Shown here in pieces: positions 17,392 through 26,319 of a DNA stretch of 64,000 nt. A program made the position numbers and the translations under genes. Below the pieces are notes generated by a model that worked only from the letters and a program-made list of their open reading frames with translations, had not been told where the DNA came from and did not search any database. The DNA is taken from assembly GCF_900156415.1 (NCBI RefSeq), contig NZ_FTNM01000002.1, forward strand, positions 868,001 through 932,000. The letters run 5' to 3'. Numbering within the stretch: the stretch's first letter is position 1; each line of letters begins with the position of its first letter. This stretch comes from Pontibacter lucknowensis (GTDB taxonomy: Bacteria; Bacteroidota; Bacteroidia; Cytophagales; Hymenobacteraceae).

Positions 17392-19368
17392 ATGCAATTA
17401 ACAAAAAAAGTAAAATCAGAACTATTAAGCTTCCTTTTGCAAACTCCTAACTCTTTTGGTGAGTTAGATGAGAATGAAGGAATTATACCTTTCCTCGGCG
17501 AAATTTGGAATTTGAGGGCGATGCCTTCTACTGATGAAAGGTTCCAAGATGGATATAGAGATATTTATCATCATATGATTAATAATGATGATTGGAGTTT
17601 GGAATATCTTTTTATTGATCGGTTAAATTTATTGGAGGATGATGAAAGCTTTAAGAAATTCACAGAGACGATTGTTAGCCCTAAGTACAAAAAAAATGCA
17701 GATGAAATTTTCACTTTTGTAGCAAGCATAAATAGGTATTTAGAAAAAGGAAATCTACAATTAGCCATAACAGCTTACACCGAAAATAACCTTCCAGTTT
17801 ATTCCCTACAAACAAAGGAAGAAGTTGATGACTTACCCGCACATATAAAATTGAATGATTATCCATTTTATGTAATCAAAACACCTAATGGTAGGTCAAA
17901 ATACAAAAGCTCCCATTCTAATCCCCCTACCACTCCAGCTTTTGTACTCGTATTTAATGATGGGTGGAATGACTTTAGTGTATGGTCAGAGTTTTCATTA
18001 TTTTACTATAATGATGGAGATACATGCGAGTACATCGGGGATACTAAAATAATCTTCAAAGAAGAGCTGAATACCCCCGAGTTTATTCCTGAACAGTTTA
18101 ATAGACTGAATCAAGACTTTTGCTCCCTAGGACAAGAAATTAGCTATTATAATAACCTTCAAGATTCAATAGAGAGAGATTTTGAGAGTGTTCTTTATGC
18201 ATTAAGAGATGCGGCCTTCTTTCCTCAAATTCAAGAAGTTTTCGAAGAACAAGGTAACTTTGTCAATTCACTTGTTAGGGATGATAAGGCTGAGAGATTA
18301 TTAAGAGAGGCGAAACATATTATAACTAGTGGAAATACTTCATCCGATTTATATAATTTTACTTACACGTTCAAACCAGCATTTTCAGATACTCCCGTTA
18401 ATATCAATTTTGGATTCAATGTAGACTCTTCTACACCAAACAGAATTTATGGCCTGATTGGTAAGAATGGTACTGGGAAAACTCAATTAGTTGCTTCTTT
18501 GCCTAATAAGATAGCAAAAAGAGAGGATGCGTTCTTTTCACCAAGAGCACCTCTTTTTAGTAAAGTAATAGCTATATCCTATAGCATCTTTGATAGATTT
18601 GAAATACCTCAAACTACAGCATCTTTCAACTATATATATTGTGGTTTACGCAACAAGAAAGGAGAATTCGTTTCTGAGGATATTCTCGTAGAGCGCTTTC
18701 ATAAAACGTGGAAGAGAATTGAAGAATTAAAGCGAATCAATAAATGGAGGAAAATTCTCCTCAATTTTATTGATGAAGAGTTGGTTAATCAGTTTATAGT
18801 GGAGCGGGATGAAATTGAATTTATTACGAATAAATATAAAGTTAACATAAGCGGCTTTAACAGTATCAAAAATATTCTAAGCTCAGGTCAGAGCATTTTA
18901 CTATATATCATATCTGAAATAGTCGCCCACATTCGATATGACTCTCTATTAATCTATGATGAACCTGAGACTCATTTACATCCAAATGCAATTACACAGC
19001 TGATGAACACTATTTATGAGCTTGTAAATGAATTTGAATCTTATTGTATCATAGCCACACATTCGCCTCTTGTTATTAGAGAACTATTCTCTAGAAATGT
19101 GTATGTCATTGAAAGGCATGGTGACATTCCATCTATACGTCTAATAGGGATTGAGTCTTTTGGTGAGAACTTAACCACCCTTACTGATGAAGTCTTTGGA
19201 AATAAAGATGTTGATAAACAATATAAGATGATAATTCAAAAGCTTGTCGAAAAAGGCGCATCATATGATAGTATTGTCTCGAATCTGTCATCTAACGACA
19301 CTCCTTTAAGCCTTAATGCACGATTGTATATCAAAAGCCAAATAAAAGTAAGAAATGAGAAAGCTTAA
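17392..19368 (+). CDS. AAA/ABC-type ATPase with probable AbiJ-like N-terminal domain
   Basis: The product has 658 residues. Residues about 20-115 contain IPFLGEIWNLRAMPSTDERF and a following DI..H..NNDDW motif, which I read as an AbiJ N-terminal domain 3 (AbiJ_NTD3), known from abortive-infection proteins. A middle region (about 120-300) has no family I can name. The C-terminal ATPase has Walker A GKNGTGKT (357-364), a signature-like SSGQ, Walker B LLIYDEPETHLHP with D523 and E524, and IIATHSP, as in OLD/Septu/Gabija-type ATPases. It starts 21 bases after hsdS and its last 14 bases overlap the HNH gene, so the pair is translated together. The DNA is much richer in A+T than hsdM. Confidence 0.8.
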   Translation: MQLTKKVKSELLSFLLQTPNSFGELDENEGIIPFLGEIWNLRAMPSTDERFQDGYRDIYHHMINNDDWSLEYLFIDRLNLLEDDESFKKFTETIVSPKYKKNADEIFTFVASINRYLEKGNLQLAITAYTENNLPVYSLQTKEEVDDLPAHIKLNDYPFYVIKTPNGRSKYKSSHSNPPTTPAFVLVFNDGWNDFSVWSEFSLFYYNDGDTCEYIGDTKIIFKEELNTPEFIPEQFNRLNQDFCSLGQEISYYNNLQDSIERDFESVLYALRDAAFFPQIQEVFEEQGNFVNSLVRDDKAERLLREAKHIITSGNTSSDLYNFTYTFKPAFSDTPVNINFGFNVDSSTPNRIYGLIGKNGTGKTQLVASLPNKIAKREDAFFSPRAPLFSKVIAISYSIFDRFEIPQTTASFNYIYCGLRNKKGEFVSEDILVERFHKTWKRIEELKRINKWRKILLNFIDEELVNQFIVERDEIEFITNKYKVNISGFNSIKNILSSGQSILLYIISEIVAHIRYDSLLIYDEPETHLHPNAITQLMNTIYELVNEFESYCIIATHSPLVIRELFSRNVYVIERHGDIPSIRLIGIESFGENLTTLTDEVFGNKDVDKQYKMIIQKLVEKGASYDSIVSNLSSNDTPLSLNARLYIKSQIKVRNEKA

Positions 19369-20209
19369 TTTCTACAATGAAGATGCTTTTGATTTTTATG
19401 AAGATGTCATCAAAAGCAAAAGGAATTCTAAAGACGATCTAGATTATAAGCAGCGATTAACGTCCCACAATGAGACAATTAAGCTACTATATTCTAATTA
19501 TGACAAAAATTTTAGTAGCAATTCACTTCAGTTACTATCTAGGCATGGTTTCGTCGGTAGCGATAAAGATGATCTGCATAGACTATATTCCTACAAAGCA
19601 AAGAAATTTCAGAATCTCAAAATAAAACTAACAACTACAGATTCAAACAAGAAGATAAGCACCTGTCAAAATTGTACTATTAGTGAGGTAAACTCATTTG
19701 ATCATTTCGTGCCTCAGGAAGAATTTGCAGAATTTGTAGTAAACCCTAAGAACCTTTTCCCAAGTTGTACCAAATGTAATGGATTTAAGAGTACCGCTTG
19801 GCGCGAGGGAAACAAGAAACTCTTTCTGAATTTATACCTTGATTCTTTACCGGAAGAACAATATCTATTTGTAAATATTATAAATGTTAATGGTTCAATT
19901 GAAACCGATTTTTATCTAGATAACCCGAGTGGTATTGATCAGGAATTGTTCGAGTTAATTCATAATCATTATACAAAACTGCGCTTGTGTCCAAGATTTA
20001 GTGAAAATGCTGATTCAGTGATAACTGAATTAGAAAATAGTATAAAAAATACTGCTAAAAGACTTCCTAGGAGTGAAGTAATAGATACAATAGTTGAAAC
20101 AGCTTCAGATAATAAAGCAGCTTTTGGTTATAACTATTGGAAATCTGTTTTAGAAATCGCCTTAGTAAGAGATGCAGCTTTCATGAATACATTCGAGTGG
20201 AACAATTAA
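19355..20209 (+). CDS. HNH endonuclease, partner of the upstream ATPase
   Basis: This 284-residue protein has a zinc-bound HNH site: C104-x2-C107, D116-H117 (DHFVPQ), an Asn about residue 130 (NPKN), and C138-x2-C141-N142. The pattern is that of HNH nucleases paired with ATPases in Septu (PtuB) and some retron systems. The first 100 residues and the last 120 or so are helical and unassigned. The start lies inside the end of the ATPase gene (14-base overlap). I expect an ATPase-gated DNA or RNA nuclease in phage defence; the target is unknown. Confidence 0.8.
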   Translation: MRKLNFYNEDAFDFYEDVIKSKRNSKDDLDYKQRLTSHNETIKLLYSNYDKNFSSNSLQLLSRHGFVGSDKDDLHRLYSYKAKKFQNLKIKLTTTDSNKKISTCQNCTISEVNSFDHFVPQEEFAEFVVNPKNLFPSCTKCNGFKSTAWREGNKKLFLNLYLDSLPEEQYLFVNIINVNGSIETDFYLDNPSGIDQELFELIHNHYTKLRLCPRFSENADSVITELENSIKNTAKRLPRSEVIDTIVETASDNKAAFGYNYWKSVLEIALVRDAAFMNTFEWNN

Positions 20210-20418
20210 ATCTTGTTCAAATACGGCTGGGCAACTATCAATCTGTAGACAGAGTTAGATCATATCATAGATGAAGAAGATCATATAAATATCAAAGACT
20301 ATTTTTAGAATTGCTTAACCCGACTTGAGTAAGCAAAAGATAATTATTCTGGTCTACCATGGAAAGCTTAATCAACTCGTTTGAGTACTAAATTCCTTAA
20401 CTTCTAAAATAGAGCAAT

Positions 20419-22953
20419 ATGACCGTAGAGAATCTTATTGAGAAAAGTAGAGTACTTAATAAACTACGTGATTCTAAAATCATATTTGAAGAGCTCAATA
20501 AGATTGAGCCTGACATTCTTATTGAGTTGGTTTATGGATGGCAGCCTGTAAAAGACTTCAAACCAGTTATATTGTTACGATTCCTTATTGCTCAAAGCCT
20601 ACTCAATGGTAAAAGAGTAGATAATGATGCTATACAAAAAATGAAAGCCGCCATTGAGCGTCGTGACATTTCAGAGTATTACGACTTACCCGCAGCATAT
20701 AAACAAAGTATGCAAAGCTATAAGAAGAGTGATCGTGGTATGTTTCCTCAGTGGAAAGACTCTTTTAGAATTTTATTCCCCTTTTTCTACACCAGAACAG
20801 AAAAAGAACAGACTAAGAAAGCTCTACACAAGTTTGCTGAAGAATTAATTGATCATAACTCAATCACAGACACACAAATTCATATAGTTGATTTTGATGG
20901 TTCTCAAAACTATGGTGATGATTTAGTGTGGATGGCTCTTATTCCTGAAAAGGCACCAAGTGTACAAGATGCATATCAATTATTCTTCAGAGTTGATAAA
21001 GACGGATACAGTGGAGGACTATATAAAGGTCATAGACTTTCAGGGAATGGCTTCACTCAAATTGACAATCGATACTCTACTTTGGAAGATTATTTAAAAA
21101 GCTTGAACCTAATTATCCCACAGTGGCAAGCTTTAAATGAAACCATATATGAAGAACTCTCAGAAGATGAAGCTGAATTCAAAGATAGAATTAGAAAGTT
21201 ATCTCTAGAGAACCTTAATACCTATTTCAATGCATTAGATCAAATAATAGAGGAGCTTTCATTACTAAATGAAGATAACCTTGTGTTCAGTACAGCCTCA
21301 AAACAGCTGAGTTTTCAGGTCGGCAGGAGGTATTGCCTTAATTTAAAAAATAATAAATTTTCTTTCATTGCACCAGAAGATTACAATATTCCTGGCATAG
21401 AGAAAGAAGCTTTTACAGGTGGTGCGAATGCAGCTTATTTTAAGAATAACATTGCCCAAATTGTTCAGCAACATATTAATGCTATTACTGAAGCTGTCGA
21501 CTTTGAGATAGAAAGAAACAATAAAACCGATCCTAAAGAGTATGATAATACAGCCTTTAGGAAGGCTGTATTCGATAAAGAATACAGAGCGACTTTTTTC
21601 AACTTTGATCCAACCCAATTGCTTTTTACAGTAAAGGATACTGCTATTAAAGCAAATAAGAATAAGTCTCCTATGCTTTTAAATCAAATTCTCTTTGGCC
21701 CTCCGGGTACCGGAAAAACCTTCAACACCATCAACTTGGCATTAGAAATCTTAGGGGAGAAAACGGACAATATAGAGAGGACTGCAATTAAGAGGATCTT
21801 TGAGAGAAGAGTAGCCGATGGTCAGATCATGTTTACCACATTCCATCAAAGCATGAGCTATGAAGACTTTATCGAAGGTATAAAACCAAAGTCAGAGAAC
21901 GAGAAATTGCTGTATGAAATCGAAGAAGGGATCTTCAAATCTATTTGTAATAAGGCCAGACCTTCTTCTGGAAACTTTGAGGAAGTCATTGAGGCTTTCA
22001 AAAAGGAAATCTCAGAAGCTGATGGAAAAGAGCCATTAACCATTACTTCTAAGGCATCAACCTTTGATGTGGTTTATAGGGGTACAAATGTCTTCTATGT
22101 GCAGCCTCACAACAGTGTAAAAGATAAGCCTTGGTACCCCGTTAACATATTAAATGTCCGTAAAGCTTATGAATCTGGATCATTTGATGGTGTTTATAAT
22201 CCTACCTATGTAAGGGAGATTATTAAACATCTGGAGAAGCATAGAAATTTAGTAAAAGGCAGCCTGAGTGATGAAACAGTAAAACCTTACGTTCTGATCA
22301 TCGACGAAATAAACCGCGGCAATGTGTCCCAAATTTTCGGCGAACTCATCACACTAATCGAAGAAGACAAGCGCCTTGGTAAAGACGAACAACTGGAAGT
22401 CACCCTCCCCTACAGCAAAGAGAAGTTTGGTGTACCAGCCAACCTATACATCATCGGCACCATGAATACTGCCGACCGTAGTGTAGAGGCTTTGGACACT
22501 GCCCTGCGCCGCCGCTTCAGCTTTGTTGAAATGCCACCAAGGTATGATCTGGAAGGGCTTCAGCAGGAAGTGGAAGGCTACAAACTGGCTGACATCCTTA
22601 AGAAAATAAACCGTAGAATCGAGAAGCTATTGGGCAAAGACAACCTGATCGGGCATAGTTATTTCCTCTGCGTTGAGAACACCGATAACCTACGAGCTGC
22701 TTTCCAGAACAAGATCATTCCGCTGCTGCAGGAGTATTTCTACGGCGACTACGGCAAGATAGGCTTGGTGCTGGGTGAGGGCTTTTTCAAGGAACTGGAT
22801 AAAGTTGAAGAGGCTGATATATTTGCCTCTTTCGGCAATTACGATCCTGCTGGTCTATCTGAAAAACAGGTATACCATTTAGCCGAACTAATAGGTAAAG
22901 ACCGACTGTCAGACGATGACTTTAAATCGGCTCTGGAGAAGTTAATGAAGTAG
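20419..22953 (+). CDS. mcrB: McrB-like AAA+ GTPase/ATPase of a McrBC-type restriction system
   Basis: This 844-residue protein has a C-terminal AAA+ module with Walker A GPPGTGKT (427-434), HQSMSYEDFIEG, Walker B LIIDEINRGN (D629-E630) and the McrB signature MNTADRSVEALDTALRRRF. In McrBC the motor uses GTP and recognises modified cytosine through its N-terminal domain; here residues 1-420 are an unfamiliar recognition region, so target and nucleotide are open. It lies 209 bases after the HNH gene; that gap has a 7-base inverted repeat (TTGCTTA/TAAGCAA) but no gene. The first 1.85 kb of the gene are A+T rich and the rest changes abruptly to host-like composition near 22280. Confidence 0.88.
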   Translation: MTVENLIEKSRVLNKLRDSKIIFEELNKIEPDILIELVYGWQPVKDFKPVILLRFLIAQSLLNGKRVDNDAIQKMKAAIERRDISEYYDLPAAYKQSMQSYKKSDRGMFPQWKDSFRILFPFFYTRTEKEQTKKALHKFAEELIDHNSITDTQIHIVDFDGSQNYGDDLVWMALIPEKAPSVQDAYQLFFRVDKDGYSGGLYKGHRLSGNGFTQIDNRYSTLEDYLKSLNLIIPQWQALNETIYEELSEDEAEFKDRIRKLSLENLNTYFNALDQIIEELSLLNEDNLVFSTASKQLSFQVGRRYCLNLKNNKFSFIAPEDYNIPGIEKEAFTGGANAAYFKNNIAQIVQQHINAITEAVDFEIERNNKTDPKEYDNTAFRKAVFDKEYRATFFNFDPTQLLFTVKDTAIKANKNKSPMLLNQILFGPPGTGKTFNTINLALEILGEKTDNIERTAIKRIFERRVADGQIMFTTFHQSMSYEDFIEGIKPKSENEKLLYEIEEGIFKSICNKARPSSGNFEEVIEAFKKEISEADGKEPLTITSKASTFDVVYRGTNVFYVQPHNSVKDKPWYPVNILNVRKAYESGSFDGVYNPTYVREIIKHLEKHRNLVKGSLSDETVKPYVLIIDEINRGNVSQIFGELITLIEEDKRLGKDEQLEVTLPYSKEKFGVPANLYIIGTMNTADRSVEALDTALRRRFSFVEMPPRYDLEGLQQEVEGYKLADILKKINRRIEKLLGKDNLIGHSYFLCVENTDNLRAAFQNKIIPLLQEYFYGDYGKIGLVLGEGFFKELDKVEEADIFASFGNYDPAGLSEKQVYHLAELIGKDRLSDDDFKSALEKLMK

Positions 22954-22957
22954 ACAT

Positions 22958-24220
22958 ATGCTTGAACAGGAAAACCCTCTGCGGGTATTTGAGCATAGCA
23001 GTCTCTGGGCACATAAAGGTGAGCCAAAGAAACGTCTCACCGATAATCAATTGCATGCCCTACAGGCTTTCCATGGTGAGGAAGGTGTCCCCTACTATAC
23101 CCTGATCCACAAAGGTGTCAGGTTTACGGAGTATGTAGGTGTGTTACAGGTTGGGAACCTAACGATTGAGGTGCTCCCTAAAGCAGACAAAAACGACAGC
23201 GTTACTCAGTGGCACGGTATGCTGATCGGTATGCTCAAAGCAGTCGGGCTTTTTAACATACAGGCTCCGACCAGCAGCGACCTAAGCCTGCGCTCCAACT
23301 CTATTCTGGACCTGTACTTTGCGCTATACCTGCAGGAAATAGAGTATCTGCTGCATCGCGGTCTTGTGAAGAAATATCGCAAAATAGAAAGTAATGCAAC
23401 AGCACTCAAAGGCAGTATTCAGTTCGCACAACACATCCAAAAAAACCTGGTTCATCAGGAGCGATTTTATGTGCGCCACACCACCTACGATGTGCAGCAC
23501 CAACTCCACCAGATCCTATACAAGACCCTTCTGCTGCTAAAGCAGATCAATACCAATACCGCGCTTAATAGTAAAATCGGTTCTCTGCTGTTAAACTTCC
23601 CAGAGCAGCAAGATCTGAAAGTATCAGAAGTCACGTTTGAGAAAATCACACTTAACCGGAAAACAGAAAGCTACAGCAAAGCGCTGGAGATTGCTCGAAT
23701 GCTGCTGTTAAATTACCATCCGGATGTGAGCAAAGGCCAAAACCACGTACTGGCCCTGATGTTTGACATGAACATGCTTTGGGAGCGCTTCGTGTACGTG
23801 AGTCTGCGCAAAGGTTTCTGTAAAGCAAACCTAAGCTATACCTTACACGATCAGGTGCACAAGTATTTCTGGAAGCCGGCTCATGGAAGCCGAAGCAAGA
23901 TCAAACCTGATATAGTTATCAACAAGGATCAGCCTGACTGTCTGGTACTGGATACCAAATGGAAGAACCTGAACGGTTACAACCCTTCCCCTGATGATCT
24001 AAGGCAATTGTATGTATATCACCAATATTACCATGCAAAAAGAGTTGCGTTGGTTTATCCTGGTGGAGAGAAAGGGTTTAAAAACGGGAAGTACCTTTGT
24101 TCTAGTAGAGGCATAGAAACCGATATAGAATGCAGTATCATTACTTTACCTGTTGAAGATTCCATCGATGCCTGGCAAAAATCTATTTTCGCTGAAATTC
24201 ATGCTTGGTCAGGTTATTAA
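22958..24220 (+). CDS. mcrC: McrC-like nuclease subunit
   Basis: The 420-residue product starts four bases after the McrB-like gene stop. It has an N-terminal partner-binding region with the typical VGNLTIEVLPKADKND stretch and a C-terminal PD-(D/E)XK nuclease core: D318 in IKPDIVI and D332-T-K334 in LVLDTKWK, followed by Gln and Tyr helices. McrC supplies DNA cleavage and stimulates the McrB motor. With the preceding gene it makes a complete type IV-like (modification-dependent) system. Composition is host-like and continuous with the 3' part of the McrB-like gene. Confidence 0.92.
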   Translation: MLEQENPLRVFEHSSLWAHKGEPKKRLTDNQLHALQAFHGEEGVPYYTLIHKGVRFTEYVGVLQVGNLTIEVLPKADKNDSVTQWHGMLIGMLKAVGLFNIQAPTSSDLSLRSNSILDLYFALYLQEIEYLLHRGLVKKYRKIESNATALKGSIQFAQHIQKNLVHQERFYVRHTTYDVQHQLHQILYKTLLLLKQINTNTALNSKIGSLLLNFPEQQDLKVSEVTFEKITLNRKTESYSKALEIARMLLLNYHPDVSKGQNHVLALMFDMNMLWERFVYVSLRKGFCKANLSYTLHDQVHKYFWKPAHGSRSKIKPDIVINKDQPDCLVLDTKWKNLNGYNPSPDDLRQLYVYHQYYHAKRVALVYPGGEKGFKNGKYLCSSRGIETDIECSIITLPVEDSIDAWQKSIFAEIHAWSGY

Positions 24221-24433
24221 GGATAATTAACTCTATCCTGAAAATCCTTAAATCCTGATTCAGACAAATTTACCCGGTGCACGATTAACCCACCCCTGCC
24301 CCTCCGAGGAAGGGAATTTCAGTGCACGATTCGGACTGGTCGCGACCTGTCCCTACGAGAATGAACCAACCGAATTGCCCCAAACATAGGCTGCGCGATA
24401 GTACAAAAATGGCAGGTATAAATTTGGCCTAAA
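24221..24433. repeat. intergenic patchwork of repeat-like segments beside the IS
   Basis: The space between mcrC and the insertion sequence contains a direct repeat of GTGCACGATT (24277-24286 and 24322-24331) around a C-rich stretch with CCCTCCGAGGAAGGG, and further short motifs (AATCCTGATTCAGACAA, GGTCGCGACCTGTCCCTACG). From memory such words recur in intergenic DNA of Cytophagales, but I cannot check that here. No gene is visible. Confidence 0.4.
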
Positions 24434-24497
24434 TGTAAGTACCCCTAAACCAGCACAGTTCAAAAGTAGACTTTTCTAAAATCACTTGCCACCACTG

Positions 24498-25391
24498 TTA
24501 TGAAGTGGATATGTGGTAAACCTGCTGCGTTGGCTCTGTGAGCGTGGGCAGGTTTTCCATATTTCCACTTTCTTTTTGGAGCGGCCACTCCCTTGGCGTC
24601 AGGTTGCCGAGCGCCTCGTGGGGCCTTTGGGTGTTGTAATGCTCCACCCACTCCTGCGTCAGCCCCCGGACCTCCTCCAGGTCAAAGAACAGGTAGCTGT
24701 CGAGGATCTCCCTGCGGTAGCTGCCGTTGAATCGCTCGATATAGCCGTTCTGCATCGGCTTTCCCGGCTGCGTGTACTGAATCGCGATCTTTTCCTTCTC
24801 GCACCACAAGGTGAAATCGGCGCTGGTGAACTCCGGCCCGTTGTCCACCCGAATGGATGCCGGCTTTCCCCGCCAGTCAATGAGCTGCTCGAGCGTGCGG
24901 ATCACGCTTTTGGCCCCGATGGAGGTGGCCACCTCGATGGAGAGCGCCTTCCGGTTGCAGTCATCGATCACGTTCAGGGTCCTGAACTTGCTGCCCGAGG
25001 CCAGCGAGTCACTCATAAAGTCCATGCTCCAGCTGCTGTTAAGCTGGGTTTGCTGCACCAGGGGCTGTTTTACCCTGGCTGGCAGCCTTCGCTTGCCTCT
25101 TCTCTTCTTGTTTAGCTTCAGGAGTTTGTAGACCCGGTACACCCGCTTGTGGTTCCACTTCCTGCCGGCTCTTTTCAGGCAGGCCAGCAGCTTCCTGAAA
25201 CCGTAGGAAGGGTGAGGGGCGGCCAGCTCCTGCAGGGCCGCGATCACTTCCGCGTCATCACGGCGGCTTTTGTAGTAGAACTTCGAGCGGGACAGACCGC
25301 TCAGCGTGCAGGCCCTGGCAACCGAGAGGCCGTAGTCCGAGACAAGCTCCTGGGCTAGGGCTTTCTGCTGCCAGGGCCCCAGCCCTTTTTT
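24498..25391 (-). CDS. IS3-family transposase OrfB (DDE integrase domain)
   Basis: The frame is entered by -1 frameshifting from OrfA at the A-run 25391-25385 and ends at 24498. Like other IS407-group OrfB proteins it has an HTH_21-type region (HPSYGFRKLLACL), then an rve/DDE core with Asp in SSWSMDFMSD, Asp in RVDNGPEFTS and Glu in NGYIERFNGSYRREILD, and the usual ending YNTQRPHEALGNLTP. It is made as an OrfAB fusion that cuts and joins the IS ends. No independent strong start is seen. Confidence 0.9.
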   Translation of the reverse strand, partial: KKGLGPWQQKALAQELVSDYGLSVARACTLSGLSRSKFYYKSRRDDAEVIAALQELAAPHPSYGFRKLLACLKRAGRKWNHKRVYRVYKLLKLNKKRRGKRRLPARVKQPLVQQTQLNSSWSMDFMSDSLASGSKFRTLNVIDDCNRKALSIEVATSIGAKSVIRTLEQLIDWRGKPASIRVDNGPEFTSADFTLWCEKEKIAIQYTQPGKPMQNGYIERFNGSYRREILDSYLFFDLEEVRGLTQEWVEHYNTQRPHEALGNLTPREWPLQKESGNMENLPTLTEPTQQVYHISTS

Positions 25392-25645
25392 GTGATCACT
25401 TCCTTTAGGATGGCGTGGTCCAGGCTCAGGTCGGCAAACATCTTCTTGAGCCGCTGGTTCTCCTCCTCCAGCTCTTTGAGGCGCTGCACGTCCGAGGCCT
25501 CCATGCCCCCGTAGCGGCTCCTCCACTTGTAGAAGGCTGCCCGGCTGATCTCCAGCTCCCGGCAGATGTCCTCGGCCTTGCGGCCCGCCTCGTGCTCCTT
25601 GAGGACTTTCACGATCTGACTCTCGGTAAATCTTGTCTTTTTCAT
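25355..25645 (-). CDS. IS3-family transposase OrfA (helix-turn-helix)
   Basis: This 96-residue protein has an N-terminal helix-turn-helix of the HTH_8 type (FTESQIVKVLKEHEAG, then ISRAAFYKWRSRYGG) and a leucine-zipper-like helix (LKELEEENQRLKKMFADLSL). It binds the IS ends. Near its 3' end the minus strand reads A AAA AAG in the zero frame, the classical slippery heptamer that shifts ribosomes into OrfB. Confidence 0.9.
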   Translation of the reverse strand: MKKTRFTESQIVKVLKEHEAGRKAEDICRELEISRAAFYKWRSRYGGMEASDVQRLKELEEENQRLKKMFADLSLDHAILKEVITKKGWGPGSRKP

Positions 25646-25772
25646 CTTCTCAGTTTAAATGTATGACTTTTCTGTCTACTTTTAAACTGTCTTAATTTTA
25701 GGGATACTTACATAAACTATTGTTCAACTCATCAGTTAAAGTGTCGAAAACTATGAATTTGAAACGCACCTT

Positions 25773-26015
25773 ATGTCTATACTTCAATTAAAACCTACGA
25801 TACTGGTCGAAACGCCTTTAGGTACAGGCCAGGCAATTTTCATCATCGACTATGGCATGCATCAGAACACATGCTGGGTGGTCGCCTTGCAGAAAGATGG
25901 TGTAATCAAGCATTTTGACTGCAATGATGTGATCCTGTCGACAAACTATACCTATGGCATGAACCTCCGGAAGAATCACTTTCCTGTGCAAGAGTCTACT
26001 GCAGCTTCAGAATAA
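25773..26015 (+). CDS. small conserved-looking protein, unknown function
   Basis: The 80-residue product begins MSILQLKPTILVETPLGTG and predicts a small beta-rich domain (alternating strands such as GQAIFIIDYG and CWVVALQKDG), with no signal peptide. I recognise no family; the layout recalls short SH3-like barrel proteins. It is followed 90 bases later by a strong terminator and preceded by the insertion sequence, whose insertion may have removed its native promoter. Confidence 0.6.
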   Translation: MSILQLKPTILVETPLGTGQAIFIIDYGMHQNTCWVVALQKDGVIKHFDCNDVILSTNYTYGMNLRKNHFPVQESTAASE

Positions 26016-26319
26016 TCCAGCATGTATGCTGAGGCCACTTTATGCTGTTCATACAGCTGGTTAAATCACTGCCATACCAAGTTGTTGCTACAAGCTCTAT
26101 AATGAAAAAAGTCTCTCCCAGTGCGGAGAGACTTTTGTTTTTAATCGGGCATTAACTTCAATTTTACATTGTGCTTTATGGAATAGGTATAGCTACCGCA
26201 TACCAATCAAATTAAATAACGCTGGTGTTGGTCAGTGCTTCGTGTGCAAAAAATTCACATTGCCTTTTAACTGAGAATATCTAACTTAACAGGTACAACC
26301 TTCATCAGATGCTACATCC
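26016..26319. other. intergenic stretch holding a terminator
   Basis: These 304 bases hold the terminator at 26107-26136. The rest is A+T rich leader DNA in front of the broken gene at 26320; I see no further gene or repeat. Confidence 0.5.
26107..26136 (+). terminator. intrinsic terminator
   Basis: A 12-base stem (AAAAGTCTCTCC pairing with GGAGAGACTTTT) closes a six-base loop and is followed by GTTTTT. It would end transcription from the 25773-26015 gene and, by symmetry, could act on the other strand. Confidence 0.85.

Larger units (their letters stand above)
24434..25712. mobile_element. IS3-family insertion sequence (IS407-like group)
   Basis: The element is 1279 bp. It begins TGTAAGTACCCCTAAA and ends with the imperfect inverted match TTTTAGGGATACTTACA; further in, TTCAAAAGTAGA pairs with TCTACTTTTAAA. 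The bases TAAA stand directly outside both ends (24430-24433 and 25713-25716), a 4-bp target duplication as made by the IS407 group. It encodes OrfA and OrfB on the minus strand with a slippery site. All parts look intact, so it may be active and recent. Confidence 0.9.

Noticed and set aside
20210..20418. Possible gene remnant between the HNH and McrB-like genes
   Set aside because: I tried several frames; all have stops and none gives a recognisable protein. Only a short inverted repeat remains.
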